DNA of 17,870 nucleotides from Candidatus Daviesbacteria bacterium (GCA_030648435.1 JAUSHE010000034.1:1-17870); one strand, 5' to 3'; positions 1 to 7,333 are shown, counted from the first letter of the stretch. Notes: a model not told the origin generated them from the sequence alone. Numbers and translations are program-made.

Positions 1-151
1 GTCATTGTATGAATCCAATTGAATTTGAATTAAATTAAGTTCTGGAACAGCCGGAGTTTTGCCGAAGTATTTACGTACGCTTGTATTTGTATTCAATGAC
101 ATTAGTAGATGGCCTTTTGGACAGATTTATCCCGCTGTGGCAGGAATCAAC
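1..151. other. Gene-free AT-rich end segment
   Basis: No coding region is supported here on either strand. The sequence holds an imperfect inverted repeat: GTCATTG at 1-7 is matched by CAATGAC at 94-100. It also holds the 12-mer TTGAATTAAATT at 25-36, which recurs at 192-203 beyond the terminator. A 7-mer CGTACGC occurs at 74-80 and again in the terminator arm at 171-177. In such AT-rich DNA the A/T repeats could be chance. The segment lies downstream of the last minus-strand gene and may be plain intergenic spacer. Confidence 0.4.
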
Positions 152-181
152 AAAAGGAAGCATACGTTTTCGTACGCCTCC
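152..181 (-). terminator. Rho-independent terminator after the riboflavin kinase gene
   Basis: Read on the minus strand, an 11-bp stem (arms 171-181 and 156-166) closes an AAAA loop at 167-170 and is followed by TTTTG. Two of the pairs are G-U in this direction. On the plus strand the same two positions are A-C mismatches, although a run of six T (183-188) follows there. The structure therefore fits minus-strand termination better. It sits about 50 bases past the riboflavin kinase stop, where the long minus-strand gene run ends. Confidence 0.75.
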
Positions 182-229
182 GTTTTTTCTATTGAATTAA
201 ATTCAATTTACCACAAATTCACTCACCCG

Positions 230-604
230 TCAAGAGGCAAATTGGCTAAAATATTTTCTGGCTTCTTGCAGATCTTTTTGCATTTGGGCAATTAAATCTT
301 TTGCAGAATTGAATTTTTTATTGTTCCTGATTTTTTTAAAAAGCTTTACAGAAATCCATTTGCCGTAAATATTTTGATTAAAATCCAAAATATATGTTTC
401 TGCGTGGAATTTTTTCTCGTTAAAAGTTTTAGCTGTGCCGATAAAAGTCAGTGACGGGTATATTTGCCTCTGAATTTTGGTTTTGGAAATATATATCCCT
501 TCAGGAATATTTTTAGTTAAATTAACATTGGCTGTCGGAAAACCTAACTGCTTCCCCCGTTGATTATGCTTCCTAACCTTCCCCCAAAAATTATACGTAC
601 TCAT
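230..604 (-). CDS. Stand-alone riboflavin kinase
   Basis: Probably phosphorylates riboflavin with ATP to give FMN in the cytoplasm. The 124-residue product matches only the C-terminal kinase half of bacterial RibF. The family signature GKQLGFPTAN lies at about residues 17-26, followed by PEGIYI (34-39), a GTAKTF stretch with an acidic residue soon after (about 56-69), and the YGKWISV...IRNNKKF...DL region. The N-terminal FAD synthetase (nucleotidyl transferase) domain of the usual ~310-residue bifunctional enzyme is absent. The frame shows no sign of a truncated longer gene, because the ATG lies inside the stop of the upstream mltG (4-base ATGA overlap), so translation is probably coupled to mltG. 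A terminator follows. FAD would have to be made by another enzyme or imported. The family call is solid; the symbol ribF is withheld because only half of that protein is present. Confidence 0.88.
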   Translation of the reverse strand: MSTYNFWGKVRKHNQRGKQLGFPTANVNLTKNIPEGIYISKTKIQRQIYPSLTFIGTAKTFNEKKFHAETYILDFNQNIYGKWISVKLFKKIRNNKKFNSAKDLIAQMQKDLQEARKYFSQFAS

Positions 605-1581
605 GGGTAATTGGCGACGTTTTGGTTATGTTCTTCCAGGGTTTTGCCGTAGTATGAGTTGCCTTTTGAATCATGGTAATAATATAAATAAGGAGTGCTG
701 GAATCTGCGTTCGCCACAGCTTCAAGCGATGATAAGGAAGGATTACTAATAGGGGTTGGCGGGAAACCTCTGTGCAAATAAGTGTTATACAGTGAAGCTA
801 TTTTTAAATCCTCCCTAGTCAAATTTTTCTTCCACCATCCACCATCCACTTGTTTTCCCAGAACATATTGGATTGTCGCATCCGCATTTAGCCCCATATC
901 TATCTTAAATCTTTTAAGTAAAATACTGGCTACCTGTGTCCTTACTTTATCTGATCTGGCTTCTCTTTCCACAATTGAAGCTAGGATTACTCCCTGGTCT
1001 TCGGTTAATCCTTGAGAGTGTATTTTTGACTTAAGTTCAGCAGTAAAGCGCTTGTCAAAAGTTTTCCTTAAAGTATCAGTAATATATCCAACTGTTGACT
1101 CTTTGGGAAAAAGATATGTATCGGGAAACATATATCCTTCTTTTGCTTTTTTTAAGAATTCTCCATTGTCAATTTTCAATTCTCCATTTAGTTTTTCCGC
1201 CATTTCCTCCACCCGCCAGCCTTCTATCAAAGTGACCCATATATCCTCACTGCCGGTTTGTAAATTTTCCACCAACTCTTTGAGAGACATTGAGGAAGAA
1301 AGTTTATATGAACCCGCCTGGAGTTTATTAGTAATATTGCCTTGTTTGACATAAATCTTAAATGCCAGCTCGGATTTAATTAGGTTTTCCTGTTTTAATT
1401 TTTTGGCAATCCCTGATACACCACTACCTTTAGCTATCACAAAAACTTTAGTAGTTGAATTCGGCGAAACCGGAGAGAATTGACTATCCCACCAATTGCG
1501 GATTATAAAAATTATAATTATTATAACGATTATAAGCAGAGCTTGCGAGATAAATCTCTTAAAAGTTATATATTTCTTCAT
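601..1581 (-). CDS. mltG: Endolytic murein transglycosylase, MltG/YceG family
   Basis: Predicted to cleave nascent peptidoglycan strands at the outer face of the membrane and so set glycan length. Residues 1-15 are basic and are followed by one strongly hydrophobic helix (about 14-28, mostly Ile), giving an N-in single-pass anchor. A LysM-like region spans about 45-110. The YceG catalytic domain follows, with YMFPDTYLFP at 150-159, the catalytic-Glu motif ASIVEREA at 201-208 (Glu205 is the likely equivalent of the E. coli catalytic Glu), LNADATIQY at 231-239, and the SLYNTYLHRGFPPTPISNPS signature at about 263-282. The end (GKTLEEHNQNV) matches the family's usual C-terminal signature. The length of 326 residues is normal. 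It overlaps ruvX upstream and riboflavin kinase downstream by 4 bases each. mltG next to ruvX is a familiar pairing in bacteria. Confidence 0.95.
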   Translation of the reverse strand: MKKYITFKRFISQALLIIVIIIIIFIIRNWWDSQFSPVSPNSTTKVFVIAKGSGVSGIAKKLKQENLIKSELAFKIYVKQGNITNKLQAGSYKLSSSMSLKELVENLQTGSEDIWVTLIEGWRVEEMAEKLNGELKIDNGEFLKKAKEGYMFPDTYLFPKESTVGYITDTLRKTFDKRFTAELKSKIHSQGLTEDQGVILASIVEREARSDKVRTQVASILLKRFKIDMGLNADATIQYVLGKQVDGGWWKKNLTREDLKIASLYNTYLHRGFPPTPISNPSLSSLEAVANADSSTPYLYYYHDSKGNSYYGKTLEEHNQNVANYP

Positions 1582-1934
1582 TGTGAGTCCAGGTAATTTT
1601 GTAAGATTATAGCAGCTGCAGTGGCATCATTGCTACGGCGTTTTTTTTGCTTTCTATCCTGTTCAATCATAACTTCCAGTGCTTTTTGACTTGACAGCGT
1701 TTCATCGGCAGTTTCAACTACAAACCCCTGTTTCCGCAGCGCATTAACAAATCCGGCTACATTTTTGCCCATTTTGCCTTCCGGTAAACCAACAATTATT
1801 TTCTCAAAATTATCTTTTTTTATAGTTTCGGAAAATTTTTTTGCATCAATAACCTGCCAGGGGGAAGCCAATTCACCATCCGATATAGCCAAACCTATTC
1901 TTCGTAGTCCAAAGTCCACCCCTAAATATTTCAT
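1578..1934 (-). CDS. ruvX: RuvX/YqgF-family RNase H-fold nuclease (putative pre-16S rRNA processing)
   Basis: Family members have an RNase H-like fold and are linked to maturation of the 16S rRNA 5' end, with a putative Holliday-junction resolvase label. The sequence shows the first acidic motif, VDFGLRRIGLAISD, at residues 6-19 (Asp7). It also has the IIVGLPEGKMGK segment, the DETLSS motif with its Asp-Glu pair (77-82), and the last acidic motif, SNDATAAAIILQNYL, at 101-115. The 118-residue length is slightly short for the family (about 135-150), but all core motifs are present. The ATG lies 2 bases after the sortase stop, and the stop overlaps the mltG start. No clear Shine-Dalgarno is seen, so translation is probably coupled to its neighbours. 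Confidence 0.93.
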   Translation of the reverse strand: MKYLGVDFGLRRIGLAISDGELASPWQVIDAKKFSETIKKDNFEKIIVGLPEGKMGKNVAGFVNALRKQGFVVETADETLSSQKALEVMIEQDRKQKKRRSNDATAAAIILQNYLDSQ

Positions 1935-1936
1935 TT

Positions 1937-2590
1937 TCAGATCATCTTACCTAAAACTACTAGTCTTTTAAAGTTCAGGCCTGGTGGCACACAAGTCATT
2001 AAAGAAACATATCTGCCCGTAGGTTCGGGTGCCGCTATCACTGAAAGATCCGACGGGTTAACTACCTTAAAACCAATTACTTCATAAACAAATTTTGATC
2101 CGGGTGTATTAATTATGATTTGATCTCCTTTTTTCAGATCTGTTAAGTTCGAAAAAAAAGCTTGTTTTATTGAAAAAGCCGGCCGCAGAGCCGAATGACC
2201 GGATATAAAAACATTGCCTTTCTCCCCCGGCAACGCAGATCCGGGCAGATGAGATAAACCGATAGATAAGTCATTATTATCAACAAAAACATCAACGTTT
2301 TGAATTTTTAGTTTAGGGACAGACAGGCTAAATTTATCATAAATCCTCTCTGTTGGAGCTGATGAAGATACAAATGCAGGAAAGTTGTCTTTATTCTCCA
2401 CAGAAACTCCTAAAACCTGTTCATTGGGCCGGATAGGGCTTACTAATATCTGATTATTCATCGCCTGTCCCCAAGCCCACAATTGAAAAGAAATGGTCGG
2501 CAATACTACCTGCATCAGCATAATAACACCAACTAATAAAAACCCTACAGATAACAGCTTGCCCTGAGATTTCCTGATGATAGTCGTCAT
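1937..2590 (-). CDS. Sortase, class E-like transpeptidase
   Basis: Sortases cut a C-terminal sorting signal on secreted proteins and join them to the cell wall or to each other. The visible triad is His132 in GNVFISGHSA, Cys200 in SLMTC and Arg209 nine residues later. One hydrophobic helix at about 14-40 anchors it in the membrane with the catalytic domain outside. A linker (about 50-85) precedes the beta-barrel, which begins near FSLSVPKLKI. The TC-P motif followed by an Arg resembles class D/E enzymes rather than SrtA or SrtB; the class is my inference. The start codon overlaps the stop of the upstream PilM-like gene (ATGA), so the two are probably translated together. No LPxTG-type substrate is visible in this window, so the target is unknown. 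The 217-residue length is normal. Confidence 0.9.
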   Translation of the reverse strand: MTTIIRKSQGKLLSVGFLLVGVIMLMQVVLPTISFQLWAWGQAMNNQILVSPIRPNEQVLGVSVENKDNFPAFVSSSAPTERIYDKFSLSVPKLKIQNVDVFVDNNDLSIGLSHLPGSALPGEKGNVFISGHSALRPAFSIKQAFFSNLTDLKKGDQIIINTPGSKFVYEVIGFKVVNPSDLSVIAAPEPTGRYVSLMTCVPPGLNFKRLVVLGKMI

Positions 2591-4737
2591 TTCAGTCTGA
2601 CTTCAATTGTAATATTTTTTAACAAGACGGGCAGTCGTGATAATATAGCGGGCAAATTTGGAGTCATCTTAATCTCAGATCCCAACACGTTCGCCATATT
2701 TTTGATAATATCCGCAGCTTCAGCTTGAGATTTAAACTTAATTTCTTTTTTGATCTTCTCAGTATCTAGCCTGGGCATCATTCTGGCCTTGAATTTAGCT
2801 AAAAATATCAGCTTACCGGTCTTTTCCAGCTTTGATACATCTGCCTGAGTTTCTGTTCCGGAGAGATCCAACTGGAAACCATCAGGAACCTGAGTTGTAA
2901 CCAGCTGAGAAACAATAGTTTTTAGATCAGCATCATTAAAAGCAGTTCCTTTGTAAGAAATGCTCATGTTTAGCGAGAACTCCCCTGCCTGATCATTGAT
3001 ATTTTTGCTATAGCTCTTTTTAACTGTACCTTCCAATAAAGCTTCCTGAAGAATCTTTTTGTCAGGATACTTTTCCTGCAACTTTTGCTGGGCCTGCTGT
3101 TTTAAGTCCGAGGAAAGCTTAGCAAGAAGCCTGGCTGCATCATCGCTTGATACAACTGTCACATCCTTGGATGTCCCGCCCGAAAAATTCCCCTGCGTCT
3201 TGGCAACAAATTGGGAAGTTGCGAAGTTGCCGATCTTTAAATTAGTTTCGGAAGCAATATTACTGTCTGCTCCAATATCAACAGCTGTTACTTCAACTGT
3301 TTTAGTGCTCTTTGAAGTAACATCAGACAATGTTGCTGAAACCGAAGCCGTATTATTTAACTTAAATTTCAATCCTCCGGTAGTTACTAGTACGGTACCG
3401 GAAGAAAAATTTTGTCCTTGGTCCGTATTATTAATAATAACCACTGTTCCTTTGGCAGGATCTCCGATTTGTTTTTTGCCCGTAGCGCTATCTTTACCGG
3501 AACCGGATACTTCCACCGTAACAATTTGGCCGGGAATTATTCTGTCTACCTCATTAACTGTTTTTTGATCCGGATCAGCAGTTACCGTTGCATCTTTTTC
3601 CAGTATTTTCGGCTCAACAAATATCTTAATATCTGCTTTGGCAAGAAAAAGATAACCTAAAAATAAAATAATCAAAACCGCCACTCCAATCAAGGGAAAA
3701 ATAAAAGTGGTTAATTTTTTAGGAATAAATTTCTTAATATTAAACGGTACTTTAGATTGCTCTGCCAATGCAGGAGGCTCCTCCAGAGATTCCGAAACAG
3801 CTGGCTCGTTCACGACAAGTTCCTGAGTTTCTTCTTCTTGTTTTTGTTCAGCAATATCTCCAACTACAAAACCAAAGTCGCCACTTGATTCTTTCTTTTC
3901 TTTTTCTTCAACAGGCTCCGGCTTACTTGCGTCTTTCTCGTCTAGAATAGTGACCTTTGCTGCTTGTGGTTTGCCTGATTGTTCTGTGTAAGAAATACTC
4001 TCATTCATTTCTGAGCCTCCGGCCAGACAGACGCTTTTGATCGGTAGATCTTCTTCTAAAACTTCTATCTTAGGAAAATGCAAGAAAGATAATTTAGCCA
4101 TCCATGAGAAAGGAAGCAGTGAAGTCTTTAATTCATCAGCTTTATCTCCATAAATTAGGATCTTAGAAGGTAGTGTTTCAACATCGGTGAATGTCAGCAG
4201 CGCTTTTTCTATATCAAAACCTGCTGATTCGCCTCTTTTCACTATTTTTACCCCATCCAACTTTCCTGCTCTCATCACAATGACACTGAGATGATTTTTT
4301 TCAAAACCAACTAAAATGGCAGTTGGGGGGACACCTTCCTTTTTTTCAAGGAAATTGATAAGGGCATTACTTTCCGAGACATAGGCCATGGGGGATAATT
4401 CCAGTTCTTTAATAATATTCCTTAATATTTTCAAATATTCTTCTTTTAAATTATCATCCAAAATCCAGGAATGTGGTACGCCGAAAAGAATTTTTTGAGG
4501 TTCGATCTCTTTGAGACCAATGACGCTGTCTAATAATTTATCCAAAACTACGACTATTTCATCTTGCGATGAATAATTGTCCGAGGCAATTTCTGCGATT
4601 TTCAACTCTTTCCCGGAAATTGTCCACAAGGCCACCGTAATCTGTTCGATTCCGATATTTGCTGCGAAAAAATATTCCTGCTTTTCTTCTTTTCTCTTGA
4701 TAGGCAAAAAGGCAGTTAGTTTATCAAGGAAACTCAT
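2587..4737 (-). CDS. PilM/FtsA-like domain fused to a membrane helix and a baseplate-J-like outer domain
   Basis: Function is not known. From the ATG at 4737 the product is 716 residues; a TTG one codon earlier is possible but less likely. Residues about 20-245 resemble the actin/Hsp70-like fold of PilM and FtsA, with a phosphate-1-like NIGIEQITVALW, a second glycine-containing strand (ILVGFEKNHLSVIV) and an adenosine-site-like LAGGSE. The usual Asp of phosphate-1 is Asn27 and the second Asp is also absent, so ATP hydrolysis is doubtful. An acidic, Glu/Pro-rich linker (about 255-328) leads to a basic stretch and one membrane helix at about 342-365. The rest, outside the cell, contains a baseplate-J-like segment (about 428-502, with SSGTVLVTTGGLKFKLN and VTAVDIGADSNIAS) and further alpha/beta repeats. 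It overlaps the sortase gene by 4 bases, which points to a shared envelope role. Domain calls are by eye. Confidence 0.75.
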   Translation of the reverse strand: MSFLDKLTAFLPIKRKEEKQEYFFAANIGIEQITVALWTISGKELKIAEIASDNYSSQDEIVVVLDKLLDSVIGLKEIEPQKILFGVPHSWILDDNLKEEYLKILRNIIKELELSPMAYVSESNALINFLEKKEGVPPTAILVGFEKNHLSVIVMRAGKLDGVKIVKRGESAGFDIEKALLTFTDVETLPSKILIYGDKADELKTSLLPFSWMAKLSFLHFPKIEVLEEDLPIKSVCLAGGSEMNESISYTEQSGKPQAAKVTILDEKDASKPEPVEEKEKKESSGDFGFVVGDIAEQKQEEETQELVVNEPAVSESLEEPPALAEQSKVPFNIKKFIPKKLTTFIFPLIGVAVLIILFLGYLFLAKADIKIFVEPKILEKDATVTADPDQKTVNEVDRIIPGQIVTVEVSGSGKDSATGKKQIGDPAKGTVVIINNTDQGQNFSSGTVLVTTGGLKFKLNNTASVSATLSDVTSKSTKTVEVTAVDIGADSNIASETNLKIGNFATSQFVAKTQGNFSGGTSKDVTVVSSDDAARLLAKLSSDLKQQAQQKLQEKYPDKKILQEALLEGTVKKSYSKNINDQAGEFSLNMSISYKGTAFNDADLKTIVSQLVTTQVPDGFQLDLSGTETQADVSKLEKTGKLIFLAKFKARMMPRLDTEKIKKEIKFKSQAEAADIIKNMANVLGSEIKMTPNLPAILSRLPVLLKNITIEVRLK

Positions 4738-4742
4738 CAAAT

Positions 4743-6404
4743 CTATCTTAACATAATTTCAGCTTTAATTCGACGGGTACCTCCCGATACAGCTTCTTCT
4801 TTTGTGATCTTAATTCCACCAATCGCTCCTGTACGTTCTACATGAGGCCCTCCACATATCTCTTTCGAAAAATCACCTATCGAATACACAGTCACCTGAT
4901 CTCCATATTTTTCAGTAAAAAATCCCAAAGCTCCACTTTTTCCAGCACTATCTTTGTCCATTATTTCTTTTGTCACTACCAAATCTTCTTTAATTTTTTG
5001 ATTTACTAAATCTTCAACTTGTTTAATTTCGCAGTCCGTCATTTTCCGCTCATATGAAAAATCAAACCTTAATCTTTCAGCAGTTATATTAGATCCTTTC
5101 TGAAAAACAGAAGATCCCAGTACGGTCCGCAGCGCCTGATGCAGCAGGTGAGTGGCGGTATGATACTTAGTTACTATTTCAGAATTATCAGCCAGTCCCC
5201 CTTTAAACATCCCCGCACTGGCAGCCCTGGAAAGGTCTCTGTGTTTTTCAAATTCAGCCTTAAATTGCTCTTTATCAATCTCTTGCCCCTTTTGCCGAAA
5301 CAATTCTTCTGTTATTTCATACGGAAACCCAAAAGTTTGATAAAGATCAAAAGCCGCTTTGCCATTTATATGATCAAGCTTCTCAATTTCTTTTAACCCA
5401 TGGTCAATTGTTCTCCCAAATCTTTCCGTCTCGTCTTTAATTACTTTTCCGGAAACAATTAGACTAAGATCTGCAGACTTATTAAGTTGTCGCAACTTTA
5501 CGGCCGACCTTCTAAGCAATTTTCTTAAGACATATCCCTGCAGTTTATTAGAAGGCACTACCCCTTCGGCAATTAAAGCTTCAGCAGCTCTCATATGATC
5601 TGCTATTACCTGCATTCCTGCTTTGTTTTCCGTATATTTTTTATTAGTAATTTCTTCTATTTTCCTCAAAATAGAATCATACAGATCTGTTTGGAAAATA
5701 TCGGGCTGATCCAGCATAGCTGTTGTTAGTCTTTCCAATCCTCCGCCAAAATCGACATTTTTTTGAGATAACTCTTTCAAAGAACCATCCTCCTGTTTTT
5801 GGTACTCAATAAAAACAGAATTGCCTATTTCCAATAAATTGTCATTACCAAAATCATAGAATACTTCAGAGTCCGGACCGCCAATTTCTCCCACTGGCAT
5901 TTTATCCGGCGAGCCGGACCGGGACCACCAATTTTCAGAAACTCCATGAAAGAGAATGTGATCCTCGGCAATGTCTAAACTTTTCCAAATCTCAAAAGAT
6001 TCTTCATCTTTTGGCACATCGCGATTACCTTCAAAAACAGAGACATATAACTTTTCTTTTGCTAAACCCAGTTCTTGAGTCAAAAACTCCCAGATCCAGT
6101 GAAGTTGTTTTTTTTTAAAGTAGTCGCCAAGCGACCAGTTGCCTAACATTTCAAAAAAAGTGGTATGGCGGTTATCGCCAACCTCCTCTATATCTTCTGC
6201 CCTAAAACAAGGTTGGGAATTAACTAATCTTTTTCCTGCAGGATGAGTTTGGCCCAAAAGATAGGGGACTAGCGGCTGCATGCCGGAGGATGTAAAAAGA
6301 GTGCTGGAATCATTTTCCGGCACCAGCTTTACCGGAGCAATTTCCTTATGTCCGCGCTCCGTAAAAAACTTAATATATTTTTCCCTGATTTGTTTAGACG
6401 TCAT
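4743..6404 (-). CDS. alaS: Alanyl-tRNA synthetase, short form lacking the C-terminal domain
   Basis: Charges tRNA-Ala with alanine in the cytoplasm and clears mischarged tRNA. The class II catalytic core is clear: FTSSGMQPLVPYL (37-49), motif 2 NRHTTFFEMLGNWSLGDYF (78-96), and motif 3 FGGGLERL (219-226). The stretch usually written GPCGPCSE is the shorter GEIGGPDSE here (172-180). A tRNA-binding helical region follows, then the editing domain with the HTATH zinc motif (415-419) and its partner Cys517/His521 in CGGPH. The protein stops at 553 residues, about 320 short of the usual bacterial ~875, so the coiled-coil and DHHA1 (C-Ala) domain are absent. The end is clean and the next gene follows at once, so this looks like a genuine short form of the kind seen in CPR genomes, not a frameshift. 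A TATAAT box lies 6 bases before the ATG. Confidence 0.96.
   Translation of the reverse strand: MTSKQIREKYIKFFTERGHKEIAPVKLVPENDSSTLFTSSGMQPLVPYLLGQTHPAGKRLVNSQPCFRAEDIEEVGDNRHTTFFEMLGNWSLGDYFKKKQLHWIWEFLTQELGLAKEKLYVSVFEGNRDVPKDEESFEIWKSLDIAEDHILFHGVSENWWSRSGSPDKMPVGEIGGPDSEVFYDFGNDNLLEIGNSVFIEYQKQEDGSLKELSQKNVDFGGGLERLTTAMLDQPDIFQTDLYDSILRKIEEITNKKYTENKAGMQVIADHMRAAEALIAEGVVPSNKLQGYVLRKLLRRSAVKLRQLNKSADLSLIVSGKVIKDETERFGRTIDHGLKEIEKLDHINGKAAFDLYQTFGFPYEITEELFRQKGQEIDKEQFKAEFEKHRDLSRAASAGMFKGGLADNSEIVTKYHTATHLLHQALRTVLGSSVFQKGSNITAERLRFDFSYERKMTDCEIKQVEDLVNQKIKEDLVVTKEIMDKDSAGKSGALGFFTEKYGDQVTVYSIGDFSKEICGGPHVERTGAIGGIKITKEEAVSGGTRRIKAEIMLR
4745..4753 (-). promoter_or_regulatory. Extended -10 promoter for the PilM-like gene
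   Basis: Minus-strand TGT-TAAGAT ends 7 bases before the ATG at 4737, inside the end of alaS. Transcription starting the usual 6-7 bases past the -10 would begin at or next to the start codon. No Shine-Dalgarno sequence lies between. I see no convincing -35. Inferred, with the same geometry as six other genes here. Confidence 0.4.
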
Positions 6405-6410
6405 GAAGCT

Positions 6411-6416
6411 ATTATA
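6411..6416 (-). promoter_or_regulatory. Consensus -10 (TATAAT) in front of alaS
   Basis: A perfect TATAAT on the minus strand is followed by exactly 6 bases and the alaS ATG. It sits inside a perfect palindrome (6406-6420, AAGCTAT-T-ATAGCTT), which could be an operator or a coincidence. There is no Shine-Dalgarno and no clear -35. It falls in the 14 bases between alaS and the preceding small gene. Confidence 0.5.
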
Positions 6417-6418
6417 GC

Positions 6419-6673
6419 TTAGAGAACCTTTTTATAGAAACGCTTGGGTTTGGGCTTAATTATTTTTTTTAATGTGGTGACTAAATTACTTGCAGCTGAT
6501 ACAGGTCTTTCAATGTCTTCAGCTATATTTTCACCGGTTTGCAAAATACTATTGAATTTATCCAAAGCTTTCTTGAGATCCCTTAAGATAAAAAACACCT
6601 GAATTCCTGTGATCCCCAAAAAAATAGAGAGAAGAAGAATTAAGAAAATTAGGGCGATTTGTAGAAAATCCAT
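6419..6673 (-). CDS. Small single-pass membrane protein, unknown function
   Basis: I do not recognise this 84-residue protein beyond its general type. Residues about 4-30 form one long hydrophobic helix rich in Ile, Leu and Phe with few charges before it. An amphipathic segment follows (about 32-65: RDLKKALDKFNSIL, then ENIAEDIERP), and the end is strongly basic (KPKPKRFYKKVL). The layout resembles small DUF948-like bacterial membrane proteins, but the match is too weak to name. It lies between a RodZ-like gene and alaS, with 21 bases upstream containing an extended -10 box. The ATG at 6673 is the natural start because that box ends 6 bases before it. Confidence 0.7.
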   Translation of the reverse strand: MDFLQIALIFLILLLSIFLGITGIQVFFILRDLKKALDKFNSILQTGENIAEDIERPVSAASNLVTTLKKIIKPKPKRFYKKVL

Positions 6674-6679
6674 GTGACT

Positions 6680-6688
6680 AGTTTAACA
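6680..6688 (-). promoter_or_regulatory. Extended -10 promoter for the small membrane protein gene
   Basis: Minus-strand TGT-TAAACT ends 6 bases before the ATG at 6673. A weak -35-like TTCTTA lies 17 bases upstream (6703-6708), inside the RodZ-like coding end. The absence of a Shine-Dalgarno and the short distance suggest a leaderless transcript. Confidence 0.4.
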
Positions 6689-6694
6689 TAAAAT

Positions 6695-7333
6695 TTATTT
6701 TTTAAGAAAGATTGTCCGTGATATTTTAGTAGTTTTACCGCTTTTTGCAGTAGCATTAACAACTACAGTATTAATATTTTCCGCAAGTTCTATTTCCTGA
6801 GCAAATCTGCCCAAAAGATCCACCCTAATTTCCTGATTGTTGATACTGACTTTTGCCTCAGGATCAGTTCTCCCTGTAACTGAAAGTGTTACGCTTGCTG
6901 TATTAAATTGATCTACAGGTTGACTCACTTCTAGAAAAGGACCGCCGGTTAAAAACCGGTATTCAAACCACAGATAAACAAAAAAAACAGTAATAAGGCA
7001 TAAAACCAAACCAACCAAAACTTTCGTGGGAGTAATCCGAAATCTTGTTTTGTCAATGGGATTACTGAAAGTTTCCAAAATCCTGGGCGGATGCGCCATT
7101 GAGGAGAATTCTCTTCTAAAAATTGCCAGAAGCTTTTCAGGATTTAAACCTAGAAACTTGCCATAATTTTTAATGAATCCCTGGACAAAAGTAGCCGGAG
7201 GAAGCTTATTATATTGTCCCCCCTCCAAGGCTTCAAGTAATTCTTTTCTAATCTTGGTGGCTTTTTCAATCTCTTCCAGCGAATAAAATTTCTTTTCTCT
7301 TTCCTCTTTTAAAACTTGCCCAACTGTTCTCAT
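6695..7333 (-). CDS. RodZ-like HTH membrane protein with an extracytoplasmic Ig-like domain
   Basis: Probably a cytoskeleton- or envelope-linked scaffold of the RodZ type. From the ATG at 7333 the product is 212 residues; a TTG three codons earlier would start at the end of the -10 box and is unlikely. Residues about 2-75 form the HTH_25 domain typical of RodZ (VGQVLKEEREKK, SLEEIEKATKIRKELLEALE, LPPATFVQGFIKNYGKFLGL). A juxtamembrane linker follows, then one membrane helix at about 104-123. The outer part (about 132-212) looks like a single beta-sandwich of the Ig or glucodextranase-B type seen in bacterial surface proteins (VTLSVTGRTDPEAKVSINNQ, INTVVVNATAKSG). Classical RodZ proteins end in a different C-terminal domain (DUF4115), which I do not see, so the symbol is withheld. 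It is divergent from the 152-residue gene. Confidence 0.8.
   Translation of the reverse strand: MRTVGQVLKEEREKKFYSLEEIEKATKIRKELLEALEGGQYNKLPPATFVQGFIKNYGKFLGLNPEKLLAIFRREFSSMAHPPRILETFSNPIDKTRFRITPTKVLVGLVLCLITVFFVYLWFEYRFLTGGPFLEVSQPVDQFNTASVTLSVTGRTDPEAKVSINNQEIRVDLLGRFAQEIELAENINTVVVNATAKSGKTTKISRTIFLKK

Noticed and set aside
59..295. Plus-strand 78-codon open frame in the gene-free left end
   Set aside because: It runs through the terminator hairpin and into the riboflavin kinase gene in antisense, has no promoter or ribosome site, and gives no recognisable protein.
1606..1614. Perfect TGC-TATAAT within ruvX, 24 bases before mltG
   Set aside because: It falls in conserved RuvX codons and lacks the 6-7 base spacing seen elsewhere; the ATGA overlap already explains mltG translation. 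It could still be a real internal promoter, but the evidence is thin.
1937..1946. TAAGAT 9 bases before ruvX as a leaderless promoter
   Set aside because: No TGn extension, wrong spacing compared with the other seven, and it overlaps the end of the sortase coding region; coupling with the sortase is simpler.
3059..3568. Plus-strand 169-codon open frame opposite the PilM-like gene
   Set aside because: Antisense shadow of a well-supported coding region; no start signals and a composition typical of reverse-strand reading.
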